This document shows positions 1 to 9,268 of a stretch of 41,954 bases of DNA, one piece after another. The number at the start of each line of letters is the position of its first letter. The first letter of the stretch is position 1. The notes beneath the pieces were generated by a model. The model saw only the letters and a program-made list of their open reading frames with translations. It was not told the DNA's origin and did no database searches. The stretch spans positions 1-41,954 of the forward strand of contig JAQBPR010000057.1 of NCBI GenBank assembly GCA_028287395.1, given 5' to 3'. Source of the DNA: Bacilli bacterium. GTDB lineage: Bacteria > Bacillota > Bacilli > Paenibacillales > NBRC-103111. Made by a program: the position numbers and the translations under genes.

Positions 1-276
1 AGCGTGATGATGCCTCTGGTTGTGCCAATGCTATCTGCGCTTGGGATTTTCACCTTCATGGCTTCCTGGAATAATTACTTATGGCCTTTGATTGTCTTGA
101 ACGATACGAATAATATGACGGTTCCCATGGCGTTGGTTTATTTTAATGGATCGCATCTTGTAAACTTTAACGTTGTTATGTCGGCTGCTGTTCTGATAAT
201 GATCCCTGTTATTATCGTCTACTTAATCTTTCAAAAACAATTTATTAAAGGATTGACGATGACGGGTATGAAATAA
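1..276 (+). CDS. Sugar ABC transporter permease, MalG-like, C-terminal part (5' truncated by window edge)
   Basis: The reading frame is open from the first base, so the gene starts outside the window and only about 91 C-terminal residues are seen. The segment NNYLWPLIVLNDTNNMTVP is typical of the last membrane helices of MalG/LacG/AraQ-type permeases (binding-protein-dependent transport inner membrane component), and the ending FQKQFIKGLTMTGMK is the usual terminus of this family. The protein would form part of the membrane channel of a carbohydrate importer. It lies 48 bases before a GH4 glycosidase, so the imported sugar is probably a glycoside cleaved by that enzyme. The substrate cannot be read from the fragment. 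Confidence 0.9.
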   Translation, partial: SVMMPLVVPMLSALGIFTFMASWNNYLWPLIVLNDTNNMTVPMALVYFNGSHLVNFNVVMSAAVLIMIPVIIVYLIFQKQFIKGLTMTGMK

Positions 277-324
277 AGGTTTACCTGGAATGACCAATTA
301 CATCAAGCAAGGAGAAAACACACA

Positions 325-1626
325 ATGACTAAAATAGCTATTATTGGTGCGGGAAGTGCATTCACTAAGGAGCTCGTTGTAGATATATTAAATATTCAGG
401 ATTTGCATGAAGGTATCTTTGCACTTGTCGATATTGATGAAAAAAGGCTGCAGCTTGCCCAACAATTGGTTGAAAAGCTTGTTGAGTTGTCTGGGAAGAA
501 GTGGAGCGTTCTTGCTTCAACGGATCGAAGAAAGGTTATTAAAGATGCTAACTTTGTGATTAATCAGATCGAAGTCAATGGAATGGAAACGGTGAAAAGT
601 GAATTTGAGATTCCGCTTAAATATGGTGTGAAGCAATGTATTGGCGATACGCTTGGTCCCGGAGGATTGTTCAAAACGCTTCGAACACTGCCTACATGGA
701 TTGAGATTATTCGAGATTTGGAAGAGCTTTGTCCGCAAACGATCATTTTGAATTATACCAATCCTATGTCAGCTGTAACCTTGCTCACTTCCAAAATAAC
801 AAATATCCCTGTTGTTGGCCTATGTCATTCGATTCAAAATTCTTCCCATCAGCTTGCCAAATATGCAGGGGTGCCTTACGAAGAAATGAAATGGAGAGCG
901 GGCGGCATTAATCACATGTCATGGTTTGTCGAGCTGTCGCATAATGGAAAGGATTTGTATCCTGTTCTTTTGGAGAAAATCAAAGATCCAAAGCTTCTTG
1001 CCAAGGACCCCGTTCGACTGGATGCAATGAAATATTTGGGGGCTTTCGTATCGGAATCAAGCGGTCATTTTTCTGAGTATATTCCTTATTACCGCAAAAG
1101 ACAGGATTTAATCGATATTCACTGCAATGTGGGCTACAACGGGGCAACGGGTTTTTATGCCGATAACTGGCCTGTCTGGAGAAGAGAAAATAATGAGATG
1201 ATTTTAAAACAATTATCAGGCGCTGAACCGATTGATTTTAAAGGTTCTGATGAATATGCGGCGCTCATTATTGAAGCTGTTCTTAATAATAAGCCTAAAG
1301 TTATTTATGGCAATGTTTTAAATAATGGATTGATTTCAAATCTTTCTCAGCAGGGTGTTGTTGAGGTAGCCTGTATGATTGACCGTAATGGTATTCATCC
1401 ATGCCATTTCGGGAAATTACCCGAGCATCTCGCTGCATTGTGCCGCAGCAACATGTCATTTTTTGAATTAGCCGTGTCTTCGGTACTGGAGCATGACAAA
1501 GAAATGGCAATGCATGCACTGATGTCAGACCCACTCACGGCTGCCGTTTGCTCGCTAGATGAGATAAAAGCAATGTTTACAGAGTTATATGAGAAAGAAC
1601 GCCATCTTATTGCAGAATTGAATTAA
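325..1626 (+). CDS. Glycoside hydrolase family 4, MelA-type (probable alpha-galactosidase or related glycosidase)
   Basis: 433 residues, the full length of the family. GH4 enzymes cleave glycosides by an NAD+- and Mn2+-dependent oxidation/elimination mechanism in the cytoplasm. The N-terminal Rossmann motif IIGAGS (residues 6-11) binds NAD. The metal and substrate motifs follow: DTLGPGG (about 108-114), NYTNPM (about 143-148), GLCHS with the metal-ligand Cys 167, and GGINH with His 197. Overall order and spacing resemble Bacillus subtilis MelA more than the LplD alpha-galacturonidase or the 6-phospho-glycosidases of the family. The start ATG follows GGAG in a purine-rich stretch. It sits between a sugar permease and a PfkB kinase, giving import, cleavage and phosphorylation in one operon. 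Substrate assignment within GH4 is uncertain; the family assignment is firm. Confidence 0.9.
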   Translation: MTKIAIIGAGSAFTKELVVDILNIQDLHEGIFALVDIDEKRLQLAQQLVEKLVELSGKKWSVLASTDRRKVIKDANFVINQIEVNGMETVKSEFEIPLKYGVKQCIGDTLGPGGLFKTLRTLPTWIEIIRDLEELCPQTIILNYTNPMSAVTLLTSKITNIPVVGLCHSIQNSSHQLAKYAGVPYEEMKWRAGGINHMSWFVELSHNGKDLYPVLLEKIKDPKLLAKDPVRLDAMKYLGAFVSESSGHFSEYIPYYRKRQDLIDIHCNVGYNGATGFYADNWPVWRRENNEMILKQLSGAEPIDFKGSDEYAALIIEAVLNNKPKVIYGNVLNNGLISNLSQQGVVEVACMIDRNGIHPCHFGKLPEHLAALCRSNMSFFELAVSSVLEHDKEMAMHALMSDPLTAAVCSLDEIKAMFTELYEKERHLIAELN

Positions 1627-1657
1627 TAAAATGAGGAATTTTGGAGGCTAACAAGCG

Positions 1658-2593
1658 ATGACTATTTTTGTGCTTGGTGAGTTGAATGTAGATATGATAG
1701 TAACTGGAACGGATATTATTCCGGAGTGGAATAGAGAGAAGCTGGTAGATTCATTCGACCTTGTACTGGGGTCATCTTCAGCTATTACGGCTTGCGCTCT
1801 TGCTGGCTTGGGTGTGGATGTTCGATTTGTAAGCTTGGTAGGCGCTGATGACTTTGGCGACTTCTGCATAGAACAACTAAATAGCAGAGGTGTAAACACA
1901 GAATATGTTAAGCGACATCCGTTTTTAAAAACGGGAGTAACGCTTTCTTTTTCGACGCCGTCTGATCGTGGATTAGTAACCTTTATGGGAAGCATACCTG
2001 CTCTTACGCCTGCAGATTTGCCTGAAGCCTTATATCAGGAAGCCAAGCATATTCATTTCGGTTCATATTATCTGCAGGATGGCATGCGTGCTTATTGGCA
2101 GGAAGTGTTTCGGGAAGCGCGCCAAATAGGTATTTCCACATCTTTCGATACAGGATGGGATGTGCGCAACAATTGGCATAGGGATGAAATTCACAGCCTC
2201 ATTTCAGAGACTGATTTATTCATTCCAAGTGAAGAAGAATTATTGCATATCTATGGTGTGCGAACTTTGGAGGAGGTATCGGGGCTCCTCCCGAATAAAC
2301 GTCAATGGGTAGCGGTAAAACGAGGGTCGAACGGGGCAGCAATGCTGGCTCCCAATAAAGCCATACAATCCATTAATGCTTATAACATCGTTCCGATAGA
2401 TACAACTGGAGCAGGTGACTCCTTCAATGCTGGGTTTATTTATGGGTTTTTATCAGGCAAGCGAGATTACGAATTATTGCATTTTGCCAATGCATGCGGA
2501 GGATTATCAACACTAGCTCTAGGTGGAGTGGGAGGTTTAGCGTCCTTGCAGGATGTTGAAGCATTTCAAAGCACGCATAAGCTTCGCCAATAA
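1658..2593 (+). CDS. PfkB/ribokinase-family carbohydrate kinase
   Basis: 311 residues, normal for ribokinase-family sugar kinases, which transfer the ATP gamma-phosphate to a sugar hydroxyl in the cytoplasm. The N-terminus VLGELNVDMI matches the first PfkB beta-strand. The signature DTTGAGDSFNAGF lies at residues 248-260 and contains the anion hole and catalytic base Asp 254. The start ATG has GGAGG upstream. It is the last gene of the GH4 operon (31 bases after it), so it probably phosphorylates a sugar released by the GH4 enzyme or a product derived from it. The exact sugar (fructose-, keto-deoxy- or ribose-like) cannot be decided. Confidence 0.88.
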   Translation: MTIFVLGELNVDMIVTGTDIIPEWNREKLVDSFDLVLGSSSAITACALAGLGVDVRFVSLVGADDFGDFCIEQLNSRGVNTEYVKRHPFLKTGVTLSFSTPSDRGLVTFMGSIPALTPADLPEALYQEAKHIHFGSYYLQDGMRAYWQEVFREARQIGISTSFDTGWDVRNNWHRDEIHSLISETDLFIPSEEELLHIYGVRTLEEVSGLLPNKRQWVAVKRGSNGAAMLAPNKAIQSINAYNIVPIDTTGAGDSFNAGFIYGFLSGKRDYELLHFANACGGLSTLALGGVGGLASLQDVEAFQSTHKLRQ

Positions 2594-2650
2594 ATCTTTA
2601 AGGTGAAAGTATGGGTGTTAGAAAGCTTTGCATTTATAGAAAAAAACGGA

Positions 2651-2788
2651 AGAGGAGGAGACATAGTAATGGTGATTTTCAAAGAATAAGAGTGCTGAGG
2701 TAAGCTGTGTCCCTCTAAATGGACAACAGTCTCTTCAACACTCATGGTAGATTCGCATAAACAACGGCTAGGGAGTTTGCGGAATCTA
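2651..2788 (+). other. Structured leader: six-codon ORF with strong RBS followed by two hairpins
   Basis: In the gap before the beta-helix gene a strong ribosome site (AGAGGAGGAG, 2651-2660) precedes a minimal ORF, ATG 2669 to TAA 2689, encoding MVIFKE. Directly after the stop an imperfect stem pairs 2690-2699 with 2733-2743. Inside it, CTGTGTCC (2705-2712) pairs with GGACAACAG (2721-2729). A second stem pairs 2748-2762 with 2775-2788 (TAGATTC with GAATCTA at its base). The arrangement could be a leader-peptide attenuator, a weak terminator of the upstream operon, or the relic of a decayed gene. No known riboswitch motif was recognised. Confidence 0.4.
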
Positions 2789-2881
2789 GGTTTATTTTGA
2801 CATGGAACGAAAGGTTTAGCAAGATGCTGATGGAATTAAACGGGTTGGAGCTGTGAAAATATTAATGGAGGTGTTATTAAG

Positions 2882-4948
2882 TTGCGTACATTAAATAGGA
2901 ATCATTCGAAATTATACATTCTTTTTGCTCTGGTTATGGGATTGATATTCACTACATTTACAGGCATCGGCTCTATGAAAGTTACACATGCATCAGGAAC
3001 GGATTATTATGTATCGACCTCTGGAAATGACAGCAATGCAGGTACATTAGCGGCACCATGGAAAACAATACAAAAGGCGGCTAATAGCGTAGGCCCTGGT
3101 TCAACTGTTAATGTTAGAGGAGGAACATATTCGGAGAAGGTAACCGTAAATGTCTCGGGCTCGGCAGCAGGAGGGTATATCACCTTTCAAAGCTACCCTG
3201 GGGAAACAGCCGTATTAGACGGTACAGGTCTTTCGGTTTCCGGAACAGAAGCGATGATAAACGTTACGAATAAAAACTATATCATTGTGAAAGGCTTTGA
3301 AGTTAGAAATTATAAAACCTCAACTTCAGGAACAATGGCAGTAGGTATTTTTGTGACGGGCTATGGCAGCTTTATTGAAATCCGCAACAACTATGTTCAT
3401 CACATTGAAACCTTGGTGAATGCTTTAAACGGCGGGGATGCGCATGGGATCGCTGTGTATGGGACCGCTGCACCCAATTCGATCAACAATGTCATTATTG
3501 ATGGTAATACTTTGACTAATTTGAAGCTTGGTTCCAGTGAATCTATGGTCGTTAACGGAAATGTAGATACATTCCAGATCACCAATAATCTGATCCATGA
3601 TAACAATAACATAGGCATCGATGTCATCGGATTTGAAGGGAAATCGCCGAATGCAACCTACGATCAAGCGAGAAACGGTCTGGTCAAAGGAAATACGGTT
3701 TACAATATCTCATCATTTGGAAACCCAGCTTATAAGACTGGAAGCACCTATGATTATTCTGCCGATGGGATTTATGTGGATGGCGGCAAGGACACTATCA
3801 TTGAAGATAATTATAGCTATAACAATGATATTGGTATTGAATTAGCTAGTGAGCACAAGGGTAAATCGACTAGTAATATCACTATTCGAAGCAATGTCGT
3901 ATATAACAGTAATTACACCGGTATTGCTATAGGCGGTTATGATACGAATAGAGGATCTACTGTGAATTGCAAAATTATCAATAACACCGTTTATAAAAAC
4001 GATTTAAAAGGATTGGAAGGCGGGCAGCTGTTAGTACAGTATGATACGCAAAATAATATCATTCAAAATAATATATTTATAGCAGGTCCGTCGAATATCC
4101 TAATTAAAAATGATTACACCCTAAACACGGGAAACGTCGTTGACTATAATATCTTCTATTCCAGCTCTGCAAGCTATACAATTGGTTGGAAAAATGTGAA
4201 TTACACTTCATTCGCTAGTTACAAAACTGCGACGGGTAACGATGCACATTCTCAGTTTATTGATCCCAATTTCGTAAGTGCGCCAACGAATATGCGTTTA
4301 TTGCCTTCTTCAACGGCTATTAATGCAGGTTTGATAAACGGAACCTTGAATGGGTCATTTGATTTAGATGGGCAAGCAAGAGTACAAGGGGCTTCAGTGG
4401 ATATCGGCGCATATGAGTTCTCGTCTACTTCACCAACACCGACACCGACAGCAACACCAACACCAACACCAACACCGACACCAACACCAACACCAACACC
4501 AACACCAACACCAACACCAACACCAACACCAACACAAACACCAACACCAACACCAACACCAACACCTGCGCCAATGAAAATTCAAGCTGAAAGTTACAGC
4601 GCAATGTTCGGTGTGGTCAATGAAACAACTACGGATACAGGTGGTGGCTTAGATGTAGGCTGGATCGATGCAAATGATTGGATGGATTATGCAGTCAATA
4701 TTCAAGCTGCAGGTAACTATACGGTACAATTCCGCGTTGCCAGTCCAGTTACTGGTGGTCTGTTCCAATTAAAAAATGCTGCAGGTAATGTATTAGGATC
4801 ATTAACGATACCAAATACTGGCGGATATCAAATATGGCAAACTGTAAACCTAAATACAACTTTGCCAGCGGGCAACCAAACATTAAGGGTATTCCTTGTT
4901 AAAGGTGAACCTAACTTGAACTGGCTGAACTTTATTAAGATACCATGA
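2882..4948 (+). CDS. Secreted right-handed beta-helix protein with Thr-Pro linker and CBM6 domain
   Basis: 688 residues from a TTG start with GGAGGT at a suitable distance. A signal peptide occupies about residues 1-37 (positive N-terminus, hydrophobic core LYILFALVMGLIF, probable cleavage after THA). Next comes a DUF1565-like start (YYVSTSGNDSNAGTLAAPW), then a parallel beta-helix of the pectate-lyase/NosD type with repeated N-rich rungs (IRNNYVHHI, IDGNTLTNL, IINNTVYKN) to about residue 510. A Thr-Pro linker covers about 516-562. A CBM6-type module (IQAESYSAM, DTGGGLDVGWIDANDWMDY, then a beta-sandwich) runs from about 564 to the end. It probably binds and cleaves a plant cell-wall polysaccharide outside the cell. 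The lyase or hydrolase activity is inferred from fold only; catalytic residues were not identified. Confidence 0.85.
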   Translation: MRTLNRNHSKLYILFALVMGLIFTTFTGIGSMKVTHASGTDYYVSTSGNDSNAGTLAAPWKTIQKAANSVGPGSTVNVRGGTYSEKVTVNVSGSAAGGYITFQSYPGETAVLDGTGLSVSGTEAMINVTNKNYIIVKGFEVRNYKTSTSGTMAVGIFVTGYGSFIEIRNNYVHHIETLVNALNGGDAHGIAVYGTAAPNSINNVIIDGNTLTNLKLGSSESMVVNGNVDTFQITNNLIHDNNNIGIDVIGFEGKSPNATYDQARNGLVKGNTVYNISSFGNPAYKTGSTYDYSADGIYVDGGKDTIIEDNYSYNNDIGIELASEHKGKSTSNITIRSNVVYNSNYTGIAIGGYDTNRGSTVNCKIINNTVYKNDLKGLEGGQLLVQYDTQNNIIQNNIFIAGPSNILIKNDYTLNTGNVVDYNIFYSSSASYTIGWKNVNYTSFASYKTATGNDAHSQFIDPNFVSAPTNMRLLPSSTAINAGLINGTLNGSFDLDGQARVQGASVDIGAYEFSSTSPTPTPTATPTPTPTPTPTPTPTPTPTPTPTPTPTQTPTPTPTPTPAPMKIQAESYSAMFGVVNETTTDTGGGLDVGWIDANDWMDYAVNIQAAGNYTVQFRVASPVTGGLFQLKNAAGNVLGSLTIPNTGGYQIWQTVNLNTTLPAGNQTLRVFLVKGEPNLNWLNFIKIP
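4430..4568 (+). repeat. Hexanucleotide microsatellite encoding the Thr-Pro linker
   Basis: About 140 bases made almost entirely of ACACCA/ACACCG units within the beta-helix gene, coding (TP)n. Units are six bases, so gain or loss of whole units keeps the frame and only changes linker length. Occasional substitutions (ACAGCA, ACACAA, ACCTGC) interrupt the run. Confidence 0.95.
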
Positions 4949-4994
4949 AATAATCAACGTAATAATTGAATGAATTGATAAGCAACGTTTAAAT

Positions 4995-5032
4995 GGATTG
5001 AGGGATGATCAAATCCCCCAATCCCTTTTTTG
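4995..5032 (+). terminator. Rho-independent terminator after the beta-helix gene
   Basis: GGATTGAGGGA (4995-5005) pairs with TCCCCCAATCC (5014-5024) with one mismatch, followed by CTTTTTTG. It lies 46 bases after the stop codon of the beta-helix gene. Confidence 0.8.
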
Positions 5033-5333
5033 ATTTTTAATATGACATCACCTCTACTTATATGGAAGACAGCCAATGCGTCATCGCCAAATTGGGATGT
5101 TCCCGAGATCCTAAAGCTTGGAATATGAAACCACCCCGCTTTTCGTTTGTAATTTACCCTACCACTATACGTGCATTTACCTATACATGTGAACGAAACA
5201 ATATAGATTTGTTAAGAAAATTTTTAGAATTGTTAATAAACAGTTTAGATTCACTTTATCGAGGCTTAAGAGGGTGGGGGTAATATAGAAATTGTAGGAA
5301 GCGGAAAGCTTTCGAACCTAAGGAGGCATTACA
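5033..5333. other. Intergenic region without a convincing gene
   Basis: About 300 bases between the terminator and the next gene. A 73-codon open frame at 5062-5283 lacks a ribosome site and shows no recognisable protein features, so it is not called. AT-rich sequence at about 5205-5290 (TTGTTA runs, TAATATAG) probably holds the promoter of the downstream gene, but no clear consensus pair stands out. Confidence 0.5.
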
Positions 5334-6248
5334 ATGAAAAAGAAATTGTTATGGATGGGGCTTGGCGGCACGGTTGGCAGTATATTGCTGGTTACTTCTG
5401 TCTATGCGGGAGTAGGTGATTATGCGGGTTATGATGCGTATAAGTCAGCGATTAAGAACACAAGCACAGTACAAAGTATGACAGGGAAATTTGATCTGAC
5501 TGTACAGGACAACAGCAAATCAATCGTGACGCTGCAATCCACGGTGAAATTCGATTCGGCAAAGGATAATTCCAGTGGAAATGTAGAAGTGAAAAGTGGT
5601 GCTGCCGATCAAACGTTTAGTATTTATCATCAAGATGGAAAGCAAATCATCAAGAGCAGCGACAGCGAGATTTATTCCATTTTTGATAGTGGTGAGAAAC
5701 AATACAAGAATCACAGGCATAATTCCCCTATGAGTACGACAGGGATGAATGAAGCAGAGAACATTATTGATTCTCTTGTCGGAAACTTGCGGAATGACGT
5801 TATATTGAGCACAAAAGACGATGGCACGAAACAGGTGAATCTTGAGCTTAAAGGCAGTCAAATACCTGCTTTAGTCAATGCTGTCAGTTCACTGGTCATT
5901 AAAAACGGCGGACAGGAATTGGCCAAGGGCGCAGCCCAAAAAGATAATTTAAACGGCTTGCTGAATACTGATTTTATCAATCAACTGCCTAAATTGGTTG
6001 CAGATATTTCGGTCAGCTCCGTTTCGCTTACCGGAAATATTGATAATGACAATCATTTAAGCAGCCAAACAGGACATCTAACCATTTCGGGTAAAGACGC
6101 CGCAGGTGTGAATCACGATTTAACGGTTAATTTAAACATTGCGCTGAGTGATTTGAACAAAACAACAGCTGACCAAATTGATCTAACAGGCAAACAAACA
6201 AAAACGCTGCAAAAAGAAGATTTTAAAAAATTTGATCAGCGTAATTAA
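5334..6248 (+). CDS. Exported protein of unknown function heading an ABC-transporter/two-component cluster
   Basis: 304 residues, ATG preceded by AAGGAGG. The N-terminus [25 protein letters not shown] is a signal peptide or signal anchor with a probable cleavage site after VYA; there is no lipobox. The mature part is polar and rich in alternating beta-type sequence ([43 protein letters not shown]) with few aromatic residues. This resembles extracellular beta-rich proteins of the LppX/LolA-like kind, but that is only an impression. I do not recognise the family. It lies 23 bases before an ABC ATPase and is likely co-transcribed with the transporter and the two-component system downstream. It could be a sensor partner, a lipid- or peptide-binding accessory, or a regulated target. 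Confidence 0.75.
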   Translation: MKKKLLWMGLGGTVGSILLVTSVYAGVGDYAGYDAYKSAIKNTSTVQSMTGKFDLTVQDNSKSIVTLQSTVKFDSAKDNSSGNVEVKSGAADQTFSIYHQDGKQIIKSSDSEIYSIFDSGEKQYKNHRHNSPMSTTGMNEAENIIDSLVGNLRNDVILSTKDDGTKQVNLELKGSQIPALVNAVSSLVIKNGGQELAKGAAQKDNLNGLLNTDFINQLPKLVADISVSSVSLTGNIDNDNHLSSQTGHLTISGKDAAGVNHDLTVNLNIALSDLNKTTADQIDLTGKQTKTLQKEDFKKFDQRN

Positions 6249-6271
6249 TTAATTTAAAGGAGCGGAAGGCA

Positions 6272-7012
6272 ATGGAACATGTGATTGAAGTGAGCGGACT
6301 TACCAAACGGTATTCGAATAACCGTGGAATTGAAAATGTCAGTTTTAATGTAGCTCAGGGTGAAATTTATGGTTTCTTTGGACCCAACGGTTCGGGGAAA
6401 ACAACGGTCATGAAAATTCTTGCAGGCTTATGTAAAGCAGACAAGGGAAAAGCATCTTTATTCGGTTTCGATGTTGCCACACAATTTGAGCAAGCCATGG
6501 CGAAGGTAGGGACATTGATCGAAACAGCGGATGCGTATGAGTATATGAGCGGTTACCAAAACCTGGCGCTCGCTGCGCGCTTCTATCCAAGCCTTCCGCG
6601 AACAAGAATTAATGAAGTATTGCAGCTCGTCGGTTTGGCTCCTTTTGCAAAAGAAAAGGTAGGGCATTATTCGTTGGGAATGAAGCAGAGGCTTGGTTTG
6701 GCCTCTGCCATCCTTTCCGGTCCCGAGCTGGTTATTCTCGATGAGCCAACAAATGGTCTGGACATCGAAGGCATGATAGATGTTCGTGAAACAATTGTGC
6801 AATTATCCAAAGAGCAAGGGATTACCTTCTTCGTTTCAAGTCATCTCATTCGAGAGATGGAGCTGATGTGCAGTCGGATCGGAATTTTATATGGCGGAAA
6901 ATTTATTAAGGAAGCCAGTGTCAGCGAAATTCTGCAACGTCCAAATGCTTCGCTTGAAAGCTTTTTTATGGAACAGATCGGTTTAGAAAGGAGGAATGTT
7001 CAATATGCGTAG
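6272..7012 (+). CDS. ABC transporter ATP-binding protein (ABC-2 export type)
   Basis: 246 residues. Walker A is GPNGSGKTT (about residues 35-43), the signature motif is HYSLGMKQRLGLA, and Walker B is LVILDEPTNGLD, followed by the H-loop SSHLIREME. This is the CcmA/NatA-like subclass that pairs with ABC-2 permeases, often for peptide, lantibiotic or lipid export or resistance. The start ATG follows AAAGGAG. Its end overlaps the start of the permease gene by 8 bases, a sign of translational coupling. The downstream kinase/regulator pair suggests induction by an envelope signal. The substrate is unknown. Confidence 0.92.
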   Translation: MEHVIEVSGLTKRYSNNRGIENVSFNVAQGEIYGFFGPNGSGKTTVMKILAGLCKADKGKASLFGFDVATQFEQAMAKVGTLIETADAYEYMSGYQNLALAARFYPSLPRTRINEVLQLVGLAPFAKEKVGHYSLGMKQRLGLASAILSGPELVILDEPTNGLDIEGMIDVRETIVQLSKEQGITFFVSSHLIREMELMCSRIGILYGGKFIKEASVSEILQRPNASLESFFMEQIGLERRNVQYA

Positions 7013-7757
7013 CTTAATGGCCAATATACTGAACGAAACGGAAAAGCAATTTTGGAAAAAGAAAACCGTATTCTTCCTGCTGCTCTCTGCAATCATTCCG
7101 CTAGCCGGAGCGGGATTATTAGCTAGTTATCAGAATAAATTAGGCATTGCTACCGTAACCTCCGCCAGCTTTCCGATTTTGATGCTAGGCGTTTTTACCA
7201 GCTTTATTCTACCCTTATTCATTTTTATGGCGGCAGCAGATTCATTCGCAGGTGAAATTTCTGCACGTACTTTGAAAATTACCCTTGTCCGTCCTATATC
7301 ACGGTTTAAGGTTTATGTTTCCAAGCATATTTCCTTGGCGATTTATACCATTCTGTACTTAGCGGCGGCAGGCATCGCTTCGATTTTATCCGGATTCTTT
7401 TTCAGCGTCAAAAGCGGCATGTTTCAAGGGGTGCTGGATGCGATATTAGCCTTTGGAGTAGCCGTGATTCCTTTCATTGCGTTAAGTGCTATAGCTGTCC
7501 TGATTGCTCAATTTACGCGCAGCGGCAGCAGCGCGCTAATCATCTGTATTTTATTGTATTTAGCATTCAAAGCTGTTTCCTTCTTTTTGCCTCAGGTTTC
7601 TTTATATTCATTGACTTCATATACGGATTGGCATTTATTATGGTTAAGCAGCACCGTAGCGATGGGGAAAGTAACGAGTATCTTTATGTTTCTCGCAGCT
7701 TGTAGTATATTGTTTTTTACAGCAGGATTTTATTTTTTCGATAAAAAAGAATTGTAA
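7005..7757 (+). CDS. ABC-2 type transporter permease
   Basis: 250 residues with six probable membrane helices: about 20-40 (FFLLLSAIIPLAGAGLLA), 54-76, 106-132, 140-166, 173-190 and 218-240. The pattern DSFAGEISARTLKITLVRPISR after the second helix is the usual ABC-2 permease motif. The start ATG at 7005 is preferred over the in-frame ATG at 6996, because AAAGGAGG (6987-6994) is ten bases from the former and only one from the latter. It forms the membrane part of the transporter with the preceding ATPase. Confidence 0.88.
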   Translation: MRSLMANILNETEKQFWKKKTVFFLLLSAIIPLAGAGLLASYQNKLGIATVTSASFPILMLGVFTSFILPLFIFMAAADSFAGEISARTLKITLVRPISRFKVYVSKHISLAIYTILYLAAAGIASILSGFFFSVKSGMFQGVLDAILAFGVAVIPFIALSAIAVLIAQFTRSGSSALIICILLYLAFKAVSFFLPQVSLYSLTSYTDWHLLWLSSTVAMGKVTSIFMFLAACSILFFTAGFYFFDKKEL

Positions 7758-7777
7758 TCCATCCAAAGGGGTTTGCC

Positions 7778-9238
7778 ATGTCCATCCGAGTTCGTTTGCT
7801 GCTATCGTATATTGCTATGCTACTCATTCCGTTGATCTTGTTGGGCGTTGCCATTCTGATTATAGGCATTGCATTTATCGGTGACATCAGAGGGCTATAT
7901 CAAATTGATTTTCGTCATCAGAATCCGATCACAGCCATTTTACAGCGGCAAAATGATACATTTGCGGAAATTAAGCAGCAGGCCAATACGAATCCTGATG
8001 CATTAATCACGGATAGCGCACAAATGGCAGCATGGAACAGCAAATTAAAGGAAATTAATATGGGCTTGGTTATTGAGAAAAATAAAGAAATTGTTTACAC
8101 CTCTCCAACGGTGGATAAATCCATTTTCGTTCAAGTCATTAATGGGAAGGCACGCGAGAGAGTCGAAGACGCTAAAGTGAAAAATTTTGCTGAACAATTT
8201 TTCATTTCCAATCGTTACGATTTCCGGTTTCAGGATCAGAGCGAAGGCAGCCTATTTATTATTATGAATACCAATCCGCTGACAAAATTTGTGGGGAAAT
8301 ATTCATCGATACTGATTCTGGCGCTGTTGGTTATTCTTATATTAACGAATGGAATCTTAACTTATTTTGTTTCACGCAGTATCGTACGACCGCTGAAGGC
8401 ATTAAAACGAGCCGCAGAGCAGATTAAGGAAGGCAACCTTGATTATGTGGTAAAATCCAATTCCAGAGATGAAATCGGTGAATTGTTTCAAGCATTTGAG
8501 CAAATGCGAGGAAAACTAAAGCAATCCATCGGACTGCAATTGCAATATGAAGAGAATCGCAAAGAATTGATTTCGAATATTTCGCATGATTTGAAAACTC
8601 CGGTAACCAGCATCAAAGGTTATGTAGAAGGTATTTTAGACGGTGTGGCGGATACACCGGATAAGCTTGATAAATATGTCAAAACGATTTACGCTAAAGC
8701 AACGGATATGGACCGTTTAATTGACGAATTGTTTTTGTTTTCCAAGCTGGATTTGCACAATGTGCCGTTTCATTTTGAAAAGGTTGACATCAACTCCTTT
8801 TTGCAGGATTGTACGGAAGAAATACACTTTGACCTCGATGAAAAAGCGATTTCGCTTACATTGGATTTACCCTTGGGGCAGCCTATTCTTGTCGCTGCTG
8901 ATCGGGAAAAGCTGAAACGGGTACTGCTGAATGTATTGGAAAATGCCGCAAAATATATGGATCAAGCGGAAGGAGAAATTCATATTCGTTTGGTTGAAAA
9001 AGAAGAAGTGGTGCTAATCCAAATTGAGGATAACGGACAGGGAATTCCCCAGGATGCGCTTCCGCATATTTTCGAACGATTTTATCGCACGGATCTTTCC
9101 CGCAATTCAAACACCGGCGGCAGTGGACTCGGCTTAGCTATAGCGAAGCAAATCATTGAAGGGCATGGCGGCGAAATTCGTGCAGCAAGTGAAATTGGCA
9201 GGGGAACGAGCATTTTTTTCACCCTTAAAAAAGCCTGA
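7778..9238 (+). CDS. Sensor histidine kinase with HAMP domain (OmpR-type partner)
   Basis: 486 residues. Membrane helix 1 is at about residues 5-33. An extracytoplasmic sensor region of about 140 residues follows, then helix 2 (SSILILALLVILILTNGIL, about 173-192). HAMP follows (VRPLKALKRAAEQIKEGNLDY). The HisKA box is ISNISHDLKTP with the phosphorylated His 270. The HATPase has the N-box (LLNVLENAAKY), G1 (IEDNGQGIP), F (IFERFYR) and G2 (GGSGLGLAIA) motifs, so all catalytic motifs are intact. AAGGGG precedes the ATG. It is followed 30 bases later by an OmpR-family regulator, its likely partner. The sensor domain shows no recognised ligand-binding family. Confidence 0.93.
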   Translation: MSIRVRLLLSYIAMLLIPLILLGVAILIIGIAFIGDIRGLYQIDFRHQNPITAILQRQNDTFAEIKQQANTNPDALITDSAQMAAWNSKLKEINMGLVIEKNKEIVYTSPTVDKSIFVQVINGKARERVEDAKVKNFAEQFFISNRYDFRFQDQSEGSLFIIMNTNPLTKFVGKYSSILILALLVILILTNGILTYFVSRSIVRPLKALKRAAEQIKEGNLDYVVKSNSRDEIGELFQAFEQMRGKLKQSIGLQLQYEENRKELISNISHDLKTPVTSIKGYVEGILDGVADTPDKLDKYVKTIYAKATDMDRLIDELFLFSKLDLHNVPFHFEKVDINSFLQDCTEEIHFDLDEKAISLTLDLPLGQPILVAADREKLKRVLLNVLENAAKYMDQAEGEIHIRLVEKEEVVLIQIEDNGQGIPQDALPHIFERFYRTDLSRNSNTGGSGLGLAIAKQIIEGHGGEIRAASEIGRGTSIFFTLKKA

Positions 9239-9268
9239 ACGATGGACGAAATAAGGATGGTGTAACTG

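Noticed and set aside
2748-2788. Hairpin considered as a plain terminator of the GH4/pfkB operon
   Set aside because: The following T run is weak and the stem lies about 155 bases past the stop, so it is listed as part of the structured leader instead.
4430-4568. Hexamer repeats considered as a CRISPR-like or minisatellite regulatory array
   Set aside because: The repeats are a coding Thr-Pro linker with no unique spacers and no cas genes.
5062-5283. 73-codon open frame upstream of the exported-protein gene
   Set aside because: No ribosome site, unusual composition and no recognisable domain; it lies in a promoter region.
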